Shown in pieces: positions 10,565 to 20,264 of a stretch of 64,000 bases of DNA. The translations under genes and the position numbers were made by a program. This DNA is from Dysgonomonas sp. Marseille-P4361 (GTDB lineage Bacteria > Bacteroidota > Bacteroidia > Bacteroidales > Dysgonomonadaceae). Positions within the stretch are counted from its first letter, which is position 1; every line of letters begins with the position of its first letter. The notes below the pieces were generated by a model. That model saw nothing but the letters and a program-made list of their open reading frames with translations. It ran no database searches and was not told the origin of the DNA. The DNA lies in assembly GCF_900343125.1 (NCBI RefSeq), contig NZ_OPYL01000001.1:248001-312000 (forward strand), written 5' to 3'.

Positions 10565-11230
10565 ATGAAAGTTCATCACGAAGGACGCGACGTTTTAGTT
10601 ACTTACTTTATCATACTACTGCTTCTGAATGGAGCATTGTGGTATTTCTTTCGTCTTCATGCTCTATCATATATCATTGGAGCTGTTTCTATTGCTCTAT
10701 TTTTAGTCGTATTAAATTTTTACAGAAGCCCATACAGGCGCTTTAAAGGAGATACTAAGAATACAGTTGTAGCTTCTGCCGATGGAAAGATAGTGGCGAT
10801 TGAGGAAGTTTACGAGGGGGAATATTTTAAAGACAAAAGAATTATCGTTTCTATCTTTATGTCGCCATTTAATGTTCATGCTAACTGGTACCCCATCAAT
10901 GGGAAAGTACTCATGTCGAAACACCACGATGGACGCTTCATGGCAGCATATCTACCTAAGTCGAGTACAGAAAATGAACGTTCGACAGTGGTTATGGAAA
11001 CCGAAGACGGGAAGCATCAATTGCTGCTAAGACAAGTAGCAGGTGCAATGGCTCGCCGTATTGTTACATATGCTCAGGAAGGAACAGTAGCACATATTGA
11101 TGAACATTTAGGTTTTATAAAACTTGGTTCACGTGTCGATGTATATCTACCATTAGGAACTGAGATCTTGGTAGAAATGGACCAGAAGGTAACCGGCAAC
11201 CAAACGGTGATTGCAAAATTCAAAGAATAA
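10565..11230 (+). CDS. psd: Phosphatidylserine decarboxylase, short form
   Basis: 221 aa. It decarboxylates phosphatidylserine to phosphatidylethanolamine in the inner membrane. The N-terminus has one or two hydrophobic segments (about 13-55). The self-cleavage site that creates the pyruvoyl group is in KLGSRVDVYLP: cleavage between Gly188 and Ser189 would give a large beta chain and a small alpha chain. The length and a GS rather than LGST site mark it as the short, soluble-domain class common in Bacteroidota and archaea. Its stop shares one base with the start of pssA, matching their consecutive steps. Confidence 0.95.
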   Translation: MKVHHEGRDVLVTYFIILLLLNGALWYFFRLHALSYIIGAVSIALFLVVLNFYRSPYRRFKGDTKNTVVASADGKIVAIEEVYEGEYFKDKRIIVSIFMSPFNVHANWYPINGKVLMSKHHDGRFMAAYLPKSSTENERSTVVMETEDGKHQLLLRQVAGAMARRIVTYAQEGTVAHIDEHLGFIKLGSRVDVYLPLGTEILVEMDQKVTGNQTVIAKFKE

Positions 11231-11946
11231 TGAAAAAACATATACCAAATCTACTAACCTCTCTCAATCTATTCTCAGGATGCATCGCCTCAGTTATGGC
11301 TTTTCAGGGAGAATATCTATGGGTGGTTGTATTTGTAATTATCGCAGCCCTTTTTGACTTTTCTGATGGCTTCGCAGCTCGCTTATTAAAAGCATACTCT
11401 CCGATGGGAAAGGAATTAGATTCTCTTGCCGACATGGTAAGTTTTGGTGTTGCGCCCAGCTTAACAGTATTCACTTTCCTTCGAGGGCATTTAAGTATAA
11501 TAACTGACAATCCACTGATTACGGAATATCTACCATATATAGCTTTTCTGTTAGCAATTTTTTCAGCTCTCAGACTTGCCAAATTCAATATAGACGAACG
11601 ACAGACAGAATCATTCATAGGATTAAACACTCCTGCAAATGCCTTGTTCTGGATTAGTTTTTGCTACGGATTAGTCAACACCGTTCCCGTTATATCACCA
11701 ATGCTAATTTATCTTGTCCTAGTGGCAATATTAGTATTCTCCTCTCTGATGGTATCTGAGATTCCGATGTTTTCACTCAAAATAAAGAGCTTAAAGTTCA
11801 AAGGAAACGAACAACGTTATTTCCTAGCCCTATTCTTTATTGTACTTATCTATTTCTTAGGGATTTTAGGTATCGCAGGAGGAATCTTATTATACATTTC
11901 TTTGTCAATAATAAACAGTCGTACTCAACCGGCAACCAGTAAATAG
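11230..11946 (+). CDS. pssA: CDP-diacylglycerol-serine O-phosphatidyltransferase
   Basis: 238 aa integral membrane protein with about six hydrophobic helices. It transfers phosphatidyl from CDP-diacylglycerol to serine, supplying the substrate of Psd. The CDP-alcohol phosphatidyltransferase motif DGx2ARx8Gx3Dx3D is perfect: Asp46-Gly47, Ala50-Arg51, Gly60, Asp64, Asp68. The start overlaps the psd stop by one base, so the pair is a two-gene phosphatidylethanolamine operon read in reverse pathway order. Confidence 0.96.
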   Translation: MKKHIPNLLTSLNLFSGCIASVMAFQGEYLWVVVFVIIAALFDFSDGFAARLLKAYSPMGKELDSLADMVSFGVAPSLTVFTFLRGHLSIITDNPLITEYLPYIAFLLAIFSALRLAKFNIDERQTESFIGLNTPANALFWISFCYGLVNTVPVISPMLIYLVLVAILVFSSLMVSEIPMFSLKIKSLKFKGNEQRYFLALFFIVLIYFLGILGIAGGILLYISLSIINSRTQPATSK

Positions 11947-12049
11947 AGTATATTTTACATACAATATTATCATTTTTTCGTCCAAAAGCTTGTCTATATC
12001 GGCAAAAAACAGTAATATTGCATCCGATTTCAGGGAAACCCAAAAATCA

Positions 12050-12123
12050 GGTCCTATAGCTCAGTTGGTTAGAGCACATGACTCATAATCATGGGGTCCT
12101 TGGTTCAAGCCCAAGTGGGACCA
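12050..12123 (+). tRNA. tRNA-Met (anticodon CAT)
   Basis: A full cloverleaf folds: acceptor GGTCCTA/TGGGACC with one G-T pair, D arm GCTC..GAGC, anticodon stem CATGA/TCATG with loop CTCATAA (CAT at 12084-12086), T arm CTTGG-TTCAAGC-CCAAG, discriminator A. CCA is not encoded. Loop and body resemble elongator Met. A lysidine-modified tRNA-Ile(CAT) cannot be fully excluded from sequence alone. Confidence 0.93.
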
Positions 12124-12132
12124 CTCAATATG

Positions 12133-12166
12133 AAGCAGTTAAGATAAATATCTTAGCTGCTTTTTT
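12133..12166 (+). terminator. Terminator after tRNA-Met
   Basis: AAGCAGTTAAGAT (12133-12145) pairs with ATCTTAGCTGCTT (12150-12162) with one G-T pair, loop AAAT, ending in a run of six T. Confidence 0.85.
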
Positions 12167-12270
12167 ATTTAATAAAAGAGAATCACTAATAGTCTCTTTT
12201 CCCTATATCAAAAATTATGAGCAAATTTTGTTAACTTTACAACAAAAGCACATTCACACATAACACTACA

Positions 12271-14088
12271 ATGAATCCGACAAAAGACTTACCCCAAACT
12301 ACACAAAAAGTAAATACGAAGAAATCAGTTACAAAAATCATCCTCATTCTATCCCTATGCCTAACTTCGTACAACCTTTTAGCACAAGAAGGTTCAAAAA
12401 AAGTAATTGATAGTCTAACAGTAAGAGTAGAAACTCTTTCAGGAAAAGAAAAGCTGGAGGCGTTAACGGAACTTGGACGAATAGAATTTGTTACTCCAAA
12501 TTTGCTATCCAGAGCACAAGACATAGAGAATGAAGCCAAGAAACAAAAAGATAGTCACTATTTACTGACAGCTTACACCTACAAGATGGGATATTATTTT
12601 CGGGTGTACAATCCTGACAGCATCAATCATTATATAAAATTATCAGAACCAATAGCCAGAATATTGCCATTTACCGATAAGGCGGTAAATCGCTATGAAT
12701 ACAATAAGTCGCTTTCCTATCTGCTAAGAGGATTATACGACTTAGCTTTAATCAATCAAAAACGACATTTGGAAAGAGTAGAGCAAGCAGGAGATGTAGA
12801 CCCCAAAATACACCTCGGCATATACATGAATCTAGGTAACACATATTATCTAATGGAAAAATATGGAGAAGCTCAAAGAAAGTTCAAAGAGGCTCTAAAA
12901 TATAGCCGACTGAGTAAAAACGAAAAACTAAACGAAGTAGCAATTTTATCATTAATAGCACATAGCAGCAGCCAATCCAATAATCATAAAGAGGCTACAC
13001 AATATAATGATTCCATTAGACAAATTCTAAATGAATTTGGAACTACATTTTCCCCCGAATTTGTTTCAACGCAAAAAGCCATTGCGGATATACTTGATAT
13101 ACAAATCAGTCTTGGATTGAAAGATTTAAAAAAAGCGAAAGAACTAATTAAAAACTTTTCGCAAGAGTCTGACGATAAGATTAAAAAATCACTAAAGCCT
13201 GACTATAACAAGATTCTTGCTTCTTATTTTTCTGCAACGCATGAATACGACAAAGCATTGGATTATATAGAACAAAATATTGACCAATACGGCGCAGAGC
13301 AAAGAATATTTGTATTGCCTCCTTATTTTAAAGAAAAGGCTTCTTTATTATATGACAAACAGAAATACAAGCTCGCTTATAATGAACTTCTTAAAGCTAC
13401 AAATCTTGCCGACTCAATAAATGATAGTCATTCAGCCATACAACTAGACGAGTTAGCAACCATATACGAGCTTAATTTGAAAGAGGCTGAGATTGCAAGA
13501 ACTAGAACTCAATTAAAGTTTTCACAAACTATTATAATTGCACTCATTGTTGTTGCTATTCTTCTTTTAACTATTGCCCTGATTATTAGGAATAACTTTG
13601 CAAAGCAAAAAACTAAAAACAATGTCCTTTTTAAACAGCAAGAGGAATTAAGTAAGAATATAAATTACTATAAAAAAATGATAATAGATAAGGCAAACAC
13701 CAATTCTATTAACATCAACCCTCTTTTTCAACAATTAGAAGAATACATGCTTAAAGAAGAAGCCTATAAAGACCCAAATATAAACAGGGAGGATCTGGCT
13801 TCAACCTTAGGCACCAATAGACAATATTTAGGCTCTGCTATCAAAGAAGAAACAGGGCTAACTTTTACAGGATACATCAACAAGTACAGGCTCGAAAATG
13901 CCAGAAAACTACTACTAGAAAATAAGGATATATCAATTGATGACATCATTGTAGAATGTGGATATTCTTCTCGATCCACATTCCATCGCCTATTTAAAGA
14001 ATATTATGGGATGGCACCACATGAACTTAAACTAGCTTCCATATCTCTTCAAAAAGAAATAATAGAAGAAGAGATGGATGATTTGTAG
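12271..14088 (+). CDS. TPR sensor with transmembrane segment and AraC-type DNA-binding domain
   Basis: 605 aa. An N-terminal signal or anchor (about 20-38, ending LLAQ) leads to a TPR-rich sensory region (about 100-400, for example MNLGNTYYLMEKYGEAQRKF). A transmembrane helix follows at about 421-441, then a coiled stretch and a C-terminal AraC-type double HTH (about 500-595; ECGYSSRSTFHRLFKEYYG is the second helix pair and signature). The architecture is a one-protein signal-transduction regulator that senses outside or in the periplasm and binds DNA inside. It precedes the exported FISUMP protein at 14275, a possible target. The ligand is unknown. Confidence 0.88.
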   Translation: MNPTKDLPQTTQKVNTKKSVTKIILILSLCLTSYNLLAQEGSKKVIDSLTVRVETLSGKEKLEALTELGRIEFVTPNLLSRAQDIENEAKKQKDSHYLLTAYTYKMGYYFRVYNPDSINHYIKLSEPIARILPFTDKAVNRYEYNKSLSYLLRGLYDLALINQKRHLERVEQAGDVDPKIHLGIYMNLGNTYYLMEKYGEAQRKFKEALKYSRLSKNEKLNEVAILSLIAHSSSQSNNHKEATQYNDSIRQILNEFGTTFSPEFVSTQKAIADILDIQISLGLKDLKKAKELIKNFSQESDDKIKKSLKPDYNKILASYFSATHEYDKALDYIEQNIDQYGAEQRIFVLPPYFKEKASLLYDKQKYKLAYNELLKATNLADSINDSHSAIQLDELATIYELNLKEAEIARTRTQLKFSQTIIIALIVVAILLLTIALIIRNNFAKQKTKNNVLFKQQEELSKNINYYKKMIIDKANTNSININPLFQQLEEYMLKEEAYKDPNINREDLASTLGTNRQYLGSAIKEETGLTFTGYINKYRLENARKLLLENKDISIDDIIVECGYSSRSTFHRLFKEYYGMAPHELKLASISLQKEIIEEEMDDL

Positions 14089-14274
14089 CTTTGACGCTAA
14101 ATAAAAACGAGCATACAGACCCATCTAATGCCATGTATATTAAACGATTGCTTATTTGAAAAAATAGATTGCTGATATAAGACACTTGTTTTATTTGATA
14201 ATATTTCCTTCGTGTCTCAGAAGGAACTGAGTTTTTATATTGTAGGGTTCCTTGTGATCATAAAACTTTCCAAC

Positions 14275-15501
14275 ATGAGACAAACTTTACTTTTTTTTGC
14301 CTTTTTGTTTATAATGGGGCAAGCACACGCACAAGTAACTATCGGATCGGGAATAGAACCCAACAAAGGAGCTTTATTGGATCTGAAAGAAAATGACAAA
14401 TCTGAGGCTAATTCCACTAAAGGCTTAGGGCTTCCCAGAGTACAATTAACAACTATCTACACACTAGAGGATATAGATCCCGGACTAGATGTAGACAAGC
14501 ACATTGGGCTAACTATTTATGTCCCGGAGGAATTTGAGAACAGTTGCCCAGGGGTGTATGTATGGACAGGCACTGAATGGCAGGGACTAAATACAGATGC
14601 TTCGAGGATACCCGATATTATCACTGTAACAGATATCGACGGGAACAGTTATACGGCAAAGCTTTTCAATAAAAAAGGGTGTAAACGAGGCACATATTGG
14701 TTTACAAGCAACTTGAGAACAACAAGATATAACGATGGCTCATCTTTACTACATCCTGCATATTTCTCAGCAGCAATATCTTATGTAGAGGATTATCCTT
14801 ACGATGAAAATAGTACAGCCAATCTTCATCGAGTAAAAAGTAAAAGTGATATATCTACAACAAAGGTGATGTCCTATCTACTAAATGGACAAGAAATAAA
14901 AGTTACAGAAGATGCATTCGTCTCTAAATTTGGATTACAGTACAACTACACTACAGTTTTTGGTTCAGGTGCTACCGAAAATGGCGAAAGATTATGTCCT
15001 GAAGGCTGGAAAGTACCCAGAATAGAGGAGTGGGTCGGCTTATTTGAAGAAATAACCGGAGTTTCTGGTGGCGGTTCAGCAAATATAGCTATCCCTTATT
15101 TGTTTGAAAGCAATGATTTATACGAGCCAAGTGATGCAAGAGAAGCATTCGCACCAGACAAATTAAACTCATTTGGGCAGTTAGATATGCCTCATCCTGA
15201 TGCAAATGCTTCTCCGTACACAAGAGTTCCGACGAATATGGGGGGATATCCGACAGGGGATAAGAATAATTCAGGAATGAACATTTATCCGGCAGGTCTT
15301 CTCAGAATGGATGTCATAGATAGAGCAGGTATTCCTCCACGAGGATTAGACTGTAACTTTGGTGCTCAAGCCGCCTTAATAGAAAAACAAAATGGAGCTA
15401 TAGGGTTGATAACTGGGAAGAAAAACATCTCGGGATGGGGCGATGAATTCAGGAAAAATGGCGCTGCAGCAAATGTGCGTTGTATAAAAGTTATTGAATA
15501 A
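14275..15501 (+). CDS. Exported FISUMP-type (Fibrobacter paralogous domain) protein
   Basis: 408 aa from ATG 14275, which gives a clean signal peptide ending AHAQ; the longer in-frame start at 14212 has no signal logic. After the signal comes VTIGSGIEPNKGALLDL, a phrase common in Bacteroidota surface proteins. A C-terminal domain follows with YTAKLFNKKGCKRGTYW, CPEGWKVPR and a final VRCIK, resembling the FISUMP domain found in many Bacteroidota exported proteins. A surface or outer-membrane location is inferred; biochemical function is unknown. It lies downstream of a TPR-AraC regulator. Confidence 0.7.
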   Translation: MRQTLLFFAFLFIMGQAHAQVTIGSGIEPNKGALLDLKENDKSEANSTKGLGLPRVQLTTIYTLEDIDPGLDVDKHIGLTIYVPEEFENSCPGVYVWTGTEWQGLNTDASRIPDIITVTDIDGNSYTAKLFNKKGCKRGTYWFTSNLRTTRYNDGSSLLHPAYFSAAISYVEDYPYDENSTANLHRVKSKSDISTTKVMSYLLNGQEIKVTEDAFVSKFGLQYNYTTVFGSGATENGERLCPEGWKVPRIEEWVGLFEEITGVSGGGSANIAIPYLFESNDLYEPSDAREAFAPDKLNSFGQLDMPHPDANASPYTRVPTNMGGYPTGDKNNSGMNIYPAGLLRMDVIDRAGIPPRGLDCNFGAQAALIEKQNGAIGLITGKKNISGWGDEFRKNGAAANVRCIKVIE

Positions 15502-15524
15502 ATTCCACTAATTATACTCCAAAG

Positions 15525-15555
15525 AAAGAGATACCATTCAGGTGTCTCTTTTCTT
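15525..15555 (+). terminator. Terminator between converging genes
   Basis: AAAGAGATACC (15525-15535) pairs with GGTGTCTCTTT (15541-15551), loop ATTCA, followed by TTCTT. The reverse strand is also T-rich after the stem, so it may serve the DUF4184 gene too. Confidence 0.75.
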
Positions 15556-15571
15556 CTGTAAGTTAAATACA

Positions 15572-16291
15572 CTATGAACTACTCCTAGAGCAGAACACCC
15601 TCATCAGGATTGGAGTTATCACAAGAGCTATGAAAGAGGCTGATATAGCTGTTACAATCACATGCCCATATTGCCTATAATTCAATCCGAACAATAACCT
15701 TAGAGCGACTATAAGCAAAACGATGGATACAAAAAAGATCCAGTAATAAGGATTAACTTCCGTTTTCTTAACCGAGTCATTACATGGTAGCTTCCAAATA
15801 ACAAAAGCTCCCAAGAGGGTACTGCTATGTTGTAAAACCTTGTAGACAGGTACAGTTAAAATGTCACTGCTTAAAAAAGATGCTTTCTCTACAAAGAAAC
15901 CCGTTTCGTGCGTAAAACTATCCCATAATAGATGAGAAAATATTCCAATCAAAGCACAAGTTACAACAACAAGCCAATTCTTTATAAAATAGTTCTTCCA
16001 ATCAAAGCGGTTAAAAGGCTTCAACCTAGCCTGAAGAGTATAAGGAATATTATTATACAAACTATTCCTAATCAAACTGTGAAAAACAAATGCGATCAAA
16101 ATTGTCAGAGGTAGATCGAACCAAAACACACCCAATAGTGTATGACTATAGTCACTCTGTATCCTCATCCTTATAAAGTACTCAAAATCAGGCGCCATAC
16201 TTCCAATAGCCAAAGCTGTAACAGAAAACCACTTTCGCTGTACATAGAGCATTGGCAAAAAGAGAGAAGGATGAGAAAGAGTAAAAGGCAT
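15572..16291 (-). CDS. DUF4184 family membrane protein
   Basis: 239 aa with about six hydrophobic segments. The N-terminus (MPFTLSHP...) followed by a conserved APDFEYF around residue 34 and HLLWDSFTH around residue 128 are features of the DUF4184 integral membrane family. The His/Asp-rich motifs at membrane edges recall metal-dependent membrane hydrolases, but no activity is established that I know of. It converges on the FISUMP gene and is followed in its own direction by no close partner. Confidence 0.75.
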   Translation of the reverse strand: MPFTLSHPSLFLPMLYVQRKWFSVTALAIGSMAPDFEYFIRMRIQSDYSHTLLGVFWFDLPLTILIAFVFHSLIRNSLYNNIPYTLQARLKPFNRFDWKNYFIKNWLVVVTCALIGIFSHLLWDSFTHETGFFVEKASFLSSDILTVPVYKVLQHSSTLLGAFVIWKLPCNDSVKKTEVNPYYWIFFVSIVLLIVALRLLFGLNYRQYGHVIVTAISASFIALVITPILMRVFCSRSSS

Positions 16292-16338
16292 ATTCTGTTC
16301 TATAATAGGAGTTAATGATAATTACTGCAATAATATAA

Positions 16339-16368
16339 AGAAAAAGCGAGAGCATAACGCCCTCGCTT
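16339..16368 (-). terminator. Terminator after the DUF1080 fusion gene
   Basis: On the minus strand AAGCGAG pairs with CTCGCTT (16362-16368 with 16344-16350) with an inner GC extension, followed by TTTTTCTTT. It lies 23 bases past the stop. Confidence 0.75.
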
Positions 16369-16390
16369 CATTATTTAAAGATTCTGCTTA

Positions 16391-17878
16391 TCAGAATTTA
16401 GCCTTCACATAAGGATGATTTAGCAAATAGCCTAAACTCATTTCTACACTTTCTATTGGTTTATAATCATATTGTTCTACTTCTACAACAAGGTTTTCAA
16501 CACCAGCCAACTCTGCATTTTTGAATACTGTTGCAAAATCTACAAGACCACTTTCACCAAGTTCTTTACGATCTTTCACATGCAATAGTTTAAAACGTCC
16601 AGGATATCTTTTGAAATATTCAACCGGACCTTGTTGAGCCATCACAGACCAATAAATATCAAGTTCGAAGAATACCAACTCCGGATCTGTATTCTCTAAC
16701 ATAAAGTCATACATTACTTTTCCTTCAGGCTTAGTAGTAAACTCCGAAGCATGGTTGTGATATCCGAATTTAATTCCGGCTTGTTTACATTTCTCTCCTA
16801 TTATATTAAATAAATCGCAAACTTTCTTTAGATGATCTAAAGTCTTAGGATGATGCATGCCTGGAACCACCAGATATTTCATCCCAGCTTCTTTATGAGC
16901 AGCAATACATTGATCCCACCATTTCATTGTTGCATCAGAAAACAGTTCATCCGGATTGGAAGGGATATTACCAGTATGAGAAGACAAAGACTCTAGTCCT
17001 ACTGCTTCAAGTTTAGCTTTGTATTCTGCTGGCGACATACCATAAAAACGTCCATCGCCATAACTAGCAGCCTCAACTTGTTTATAACCCATATCTGCCA
17101 CAGCCTTAATCACGCCGTCAAAATTGTTCTTAATATCATCTCTCAATGAATAAAGCTGCAAACCTATTGTCTTAGTAATAGGTTTAATCTTTATGTTACG
17201 GAAGGCAACCTCATCACCGTGGTCTTGTAATGCAATTTTACCTTTTTGGAATTTACCAAAGTCACTACCTTTGAATTTGCTGTTATCAACCAACTCTTTC
17301 CACTCAGCTCCACCAAGAAGCACATTTGCAGTAACAACACCGTTTAGCCAGAAAGTAACTTGTCCGTCTTTTTTCAATATTCTTACTTCATTCCATTCGC
17401 CTACTGCTTTTGGTTTTGATGTTTCTTTTGCGTCAATCAGGTCATACATTGATCCTGCCAAGTGGCTCGGATCGTGTCTGTCTGCTGCATCTATATTATC
17501 CAGAACCTGCATCTCGATACCTGTAACAAAAGCCCATCTATAATCAGGTTGCTCTTTTACTCCTATAAAGATTCCGCTATTCCCTCCTTTACTAATCTTC
17601 CATTCCATACGAAGATCGTAATTATCAAATTCTTCTTCTGTTACAATATCACCGCCTTTTTTACCTTCAGCTTTTTTAAATTTCAATTCCCCGCCATCTG
17701 TAGTCCATGCAGAAGGGAATCCGGTGCCGTTATAAGAACGCCATCCTGTGGATGTTTTTCCATCAAATAATAATTTCCAGCCTTCTTTAACTTCTTCAGC
17801 AGTTAAAGTATTGGCTTTTTGGGCATTTACTGTACCAACAGCAAACACGACCAAGAGTAATGTAAGAATTTTTCTCAT
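16391..17878 (-). CDS. Exported fusion: DUF1080 (3-keto-disaccharide hydrolase family) plus sugar isomerase/epimerase TIM barrel
   Basis: 495 aa with a signal peptide (cleavage near VNAQ, residue 20). Residues about 30-232 form the DUF1080 concanavalin-like domain: LFDGKTSTGWRSY, then GGNSGIFIG, and EWNEVRI. Residues about 236-495 form a xylose-isomerase-like TIM barrel (AP-endonuclease-2 superfamily) with GLQLYSLRD, YHNHASEF and VVEVEQYDY, which supply likely metal ligands. Both families have been tied to glycan breakdown through 3-keto sugar intermediates, so one polypeptide may catalyse successive steps. The substrate is unknown. The gene stands alone between a DUF4184 gene and the OPT transporter. 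Confidence 0.85.
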   Translation of the reverse strand: MRKILTLLLVVFAVGTVNAQKANTLTAEEVKEGWKLLFDGKTSTGWRSYNGTGFPSAWTTDGGELKFKKAEGKKGGDIVTEEEFDNYDLRMEWKISKGGNSGIFIGVKEQPDYRWAFVTGIEMQVLDNIDAADRHDPSHLAGSMYDLIDAKETSKPKAVGEWNEVRILKKDGQVTFWLNGVVTANVLLGGAEWKELVDNSKFKGSDFGKFQKGKIALQDHGDEVAFRNIKIKPITKTIGLQLYSLRDDIKNNFDGVIKAVADMGYKQVEAASYGDGRFYGMSPAEYKAKLEAVGLESLSSHTGNIPSNPDELFSDATMKWWDQCIAAHKEAGMKYLVVPGMHHPKTLDHLKKVCDLFNIIGEKCKQAGIKFGYHNHASEFTTKPEGKVMYDFMLENTDPELVFFELDIYWSVMAQQGPVEYFKRYPGRFKLLHVKDRKELGESGLVDFATVFKNAELAGVENLVVEVEQYDYKPIESVEMSLGYLLNHPYVKAKF

Positions 17879-18050
17879 TTTTAATTAATTAGATTATAGT
17901 GTTTCGATATTAGTTTATCTTCCACATATGGATAAAATGAAATTCAGACTTGGTAGTCCTAGAAAACTTCATTCTGATTCATGGTATTGCATAAAAAAAG
18001 ATCTACAAATATAACTTTTCTATTGCAATTTGTAACAAGGATAAAAACAA

Positions 18051-18083
18051 AAAAAGAGGCAAGATTGCGAAATCTCACCTCTT
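18051..18083 (-). terminator. Terminator after the OPT transporter gene
   Basis: On the minus strand AAGAGG and CCTCTT (18078-18083 with 18054-18059) close a stem extended by AGATT/AATCT, followed by seven T. Confidence 0.7.
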
Positions 18084-18109
18084 CTTATATTATAAAACTT
18101 AATCAATGC

Positions 18110-20128
18110 TTAGTTTTTCTTTGCTTTCATCGCAGCACTTCCAAAGTAGAATATTATTGCAGCATACATAACCAATGAAAGAATTTGAGCTAAATTTCCA
18201 TTTGTCCATTCATCATTCACGAAATTGAACTCGAAATAACGCAACAACGCACTTATCACACCCATCAATGCTCCACCGGCAATGAAGCCGGAGGCAATAA
18301 GAGTTCCTCTTTCTAGACGCGCCGCATTCAGATCCTGATCTTTACTACGACTACCTACATATGAGTTTATAGCACCTCCGATCAATAACGGAATATTTAA
18401 GTGGAAAGGAATAAACATACCTAAAGCAAAAGCTAGAGCCGGAACTTTCATGAAGTTGAGAACGAGAGCTATCAGGGCTCCAATTCCATAAAGCACCCAA
18501 GGCGCACGCGTTCCGGACATAAGAGGATCTATAACTGCGGCCATAGCATTAGCCTGAGGTGCAACAAGAGCACCCTCTCCTGTAAAACCAAAAGTATCGT
18601 TAAGAACAATCATCACTCCACCAACAGTCGCAGCAGAAATCAGAGTTCCCAAGAATTTCCAAGATTGCTGTTTAGCCGGAGTAGACCCTATCCAGTAGCC
18701 CACTTTAAGATCCGTAATAAAACCTCCCGCCATCGACAACGCGGTGCATACTACACCTCCGATAATCAATGCTGCAACCATTCCAGTAGTTCCTTTCAGT
18801 CCTACAGCCACCAAAATAACAGAAGCTAATATCAGTGTCATCAGCGTCATCCCCGAAACAGGATTACTTCCTACAATGGCAATTGCATTGGCTGCAACTG
18901 TAGTAAACAAGAATGCGATAATAGCAACAAGCAATATCGCTATAATTGCAAAGAACAGATTATGAATAACCCCTAACCAAAAGAATATAAATGTAGCTAT
19001 CAACGCCAAGATTACTCCAATAGAGATAATCTTCATAGAAATATCACGCTGGGTGCGTTTCTCTTCTTTCGTCAATTCTTTTTTATTTCCTTTTAGTTCC
19101 TTAGATGCCAAACCTACAGCACTCTTAATGATTGGCCACGATTTAACGATACCAATTATACCCGCCATCGCTATACCTCCGATACCAATATGACGAGCCA
19201 TAGTAGCAAAGATCACTTCTGGACTAGCTCCTGCAATTCCTCCAACAAGATCTCCTCCTGCTAAATACGGAGCAGGATTAATTGTCTCTAATAGTGTATC
19301 ACCTAAGAATGGGAATAGAGGAACCAACACAAACCATACAAGTGCAGAACCCGCACAGATAATAGCTGCATATTTCAATCCTACAATATAACCAAGACCA
19401 AGCACCGCAGCACCTACGTTTACACTGAATAAAACTTTGGCTTTATTTGCTAAAGTCTCACCAAAAGGTAATACTCTGGAAGTAAACACTTCGGACCATG
19501 TTCCAAAGGTGGCAATAATAAAATCGTAAAGACCTCCTATCAAACCTGCAAAAATAAGTGGCTTTGCCTGATCGCCTCCTTTTTCACCCGAAACCAATAC
19601 TTGAGTTGTAGCTGTTGCCTCTGGGAATGGATACTTCCCATGCATCTCTGATACAAAGTATTTACGGAAAGGTATCAGAAACAGTATACCTAATATCCCT
19701 CCAAGCAGAGAGCTGAAAAATACCTGAAAAAATTGCACAGATATTTCCGGATATTTTGCCTGTAATATATAAAGAGCCGGCAATGTAAATATAGCTCCTG
19801 CTACTATCACACCACTACTGGCTCCAATAGATTGGATAATCACATTTTCACCTAAAGCATTTTTACGCTTAGTGGCTGTTGAAAGACCTACGGCAATGAT
19901 GGCAATAGGAATCGCTGCTTCGAACACCTGTCCTACTTTCAGCCCCAGATAGGCCGCAGCTGCACTAAATATCACAGCCATTACCAGTCCCCAAAACACA
20001 GACCACGGCGTTACTTCTTTATATACTTTATTGGGAGACATTATCGGCTGATACTCTTCCCCTTCTTTCAGTTCGCGGAAAGCATTTTCCGGCAATCCGG
20101 CTACTTTCTCTTCATTCTCTGTTTTCAC
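18110..20128 (-). CDS. OPT family oligopeptide transporter
   Basis: 672 aa, almost entirely hydrophobic helices (about 14-16) after a 35-residue cytoplasmic N-terminus. The GLKVGQVFEAAIP segment near residue 65 and the general layout match the prokaryotic OPT family, whose members take up oligopeptides or metal-chelate compounds using the proton gradient. Length is typical. A TAGTTTTG -7 box lies at 20191-20198 on this strand. The gene is flanked by terminators and appears monocistronic. Confidence 0.9.
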   Translation of the reverse strand: MKTENEEKVAGLPENAFRELKEGEEYQPIMSPNKVYKEVTPWSVFWGLVMAVIFSAAAAYLGLKVGQVFEAAIPIAIIAVGLSTATKRKNALGENVIIQSIGASSGVIVAGAIFTLPALYILQAKYPEISVQFFQVFFSSLLGGILGILFLIPFRKYFVSEMHGKYPFPEATATTQVLVSGEKGGDQAKPLIFAGLIGGLYDFIIATFGTWSEVFTSRVLPFGETLANKAKVLFSVNVGAAVLGLGYIVGLKYAAIICAGSALVWFVLVPLFPFLGDTLLETINPAPYLAGGDLVGGIAGASPEVIFATMARHIGIGGIAMAGIIGIVKSWPIIKSAVGLASKELKGNKKELTKEEKRTQRDISMKIISIGVILALIATFIFFWLGVIHNLFFAIIAILLVAIIAFLFTTVAANAIAIVGSNPVSGMTLMTLILASVILVAVGLKGTTGMVAALIIGGVVCTALSMAGGFITDLKVGYWIGSTPAKQQSWKFLGTLISAATVGGVMIVLNDTFGFTGEGALVAPQANAMAAVIDPLMSGTRAPWVLYGIGALIALVLNFMKVPALAFALGMFIPFHLNIPLLIGGAINSYVGSRSKDQDLNAARLERGTLIASGFIAGGALMGVISALLRYFEFNFVNDEWTNGNLAQILSLVMYAAIIFYFGSAAMKAKKN

Positions 20129-20214
20129 TCGTTAGCTATTTTATTAAGATTAATTGATTTTGATACAATTGGTTCACTTTTAGAGAAACACAAAACTACG
20201 TTTTTTCTTGAAAA

Positions 20215-20239
20215 GAAAAAAGCCATCCTAAGATGGCTT
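20215..20239 (-). terminator. Terminator after the small membrane protein gene
   Basis: On the minus strand AAGCCATC (20239-20232) pairs with GATGGCTT (20227-20220) around a 4-base loop and is followed by TTTTTC. It lies 25 bases after the stop of the 150-aa gene. Confidence 0.8.
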
Positions 20240-20264
20240 CCTATATATTTCTAAACTTTTCTTC

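Noticed and set aside
12078-12263. Short plus-strand frame starting in the tRNA
   Set aside because: It overlaps the tRNA and its terminator, so it is not a gene.
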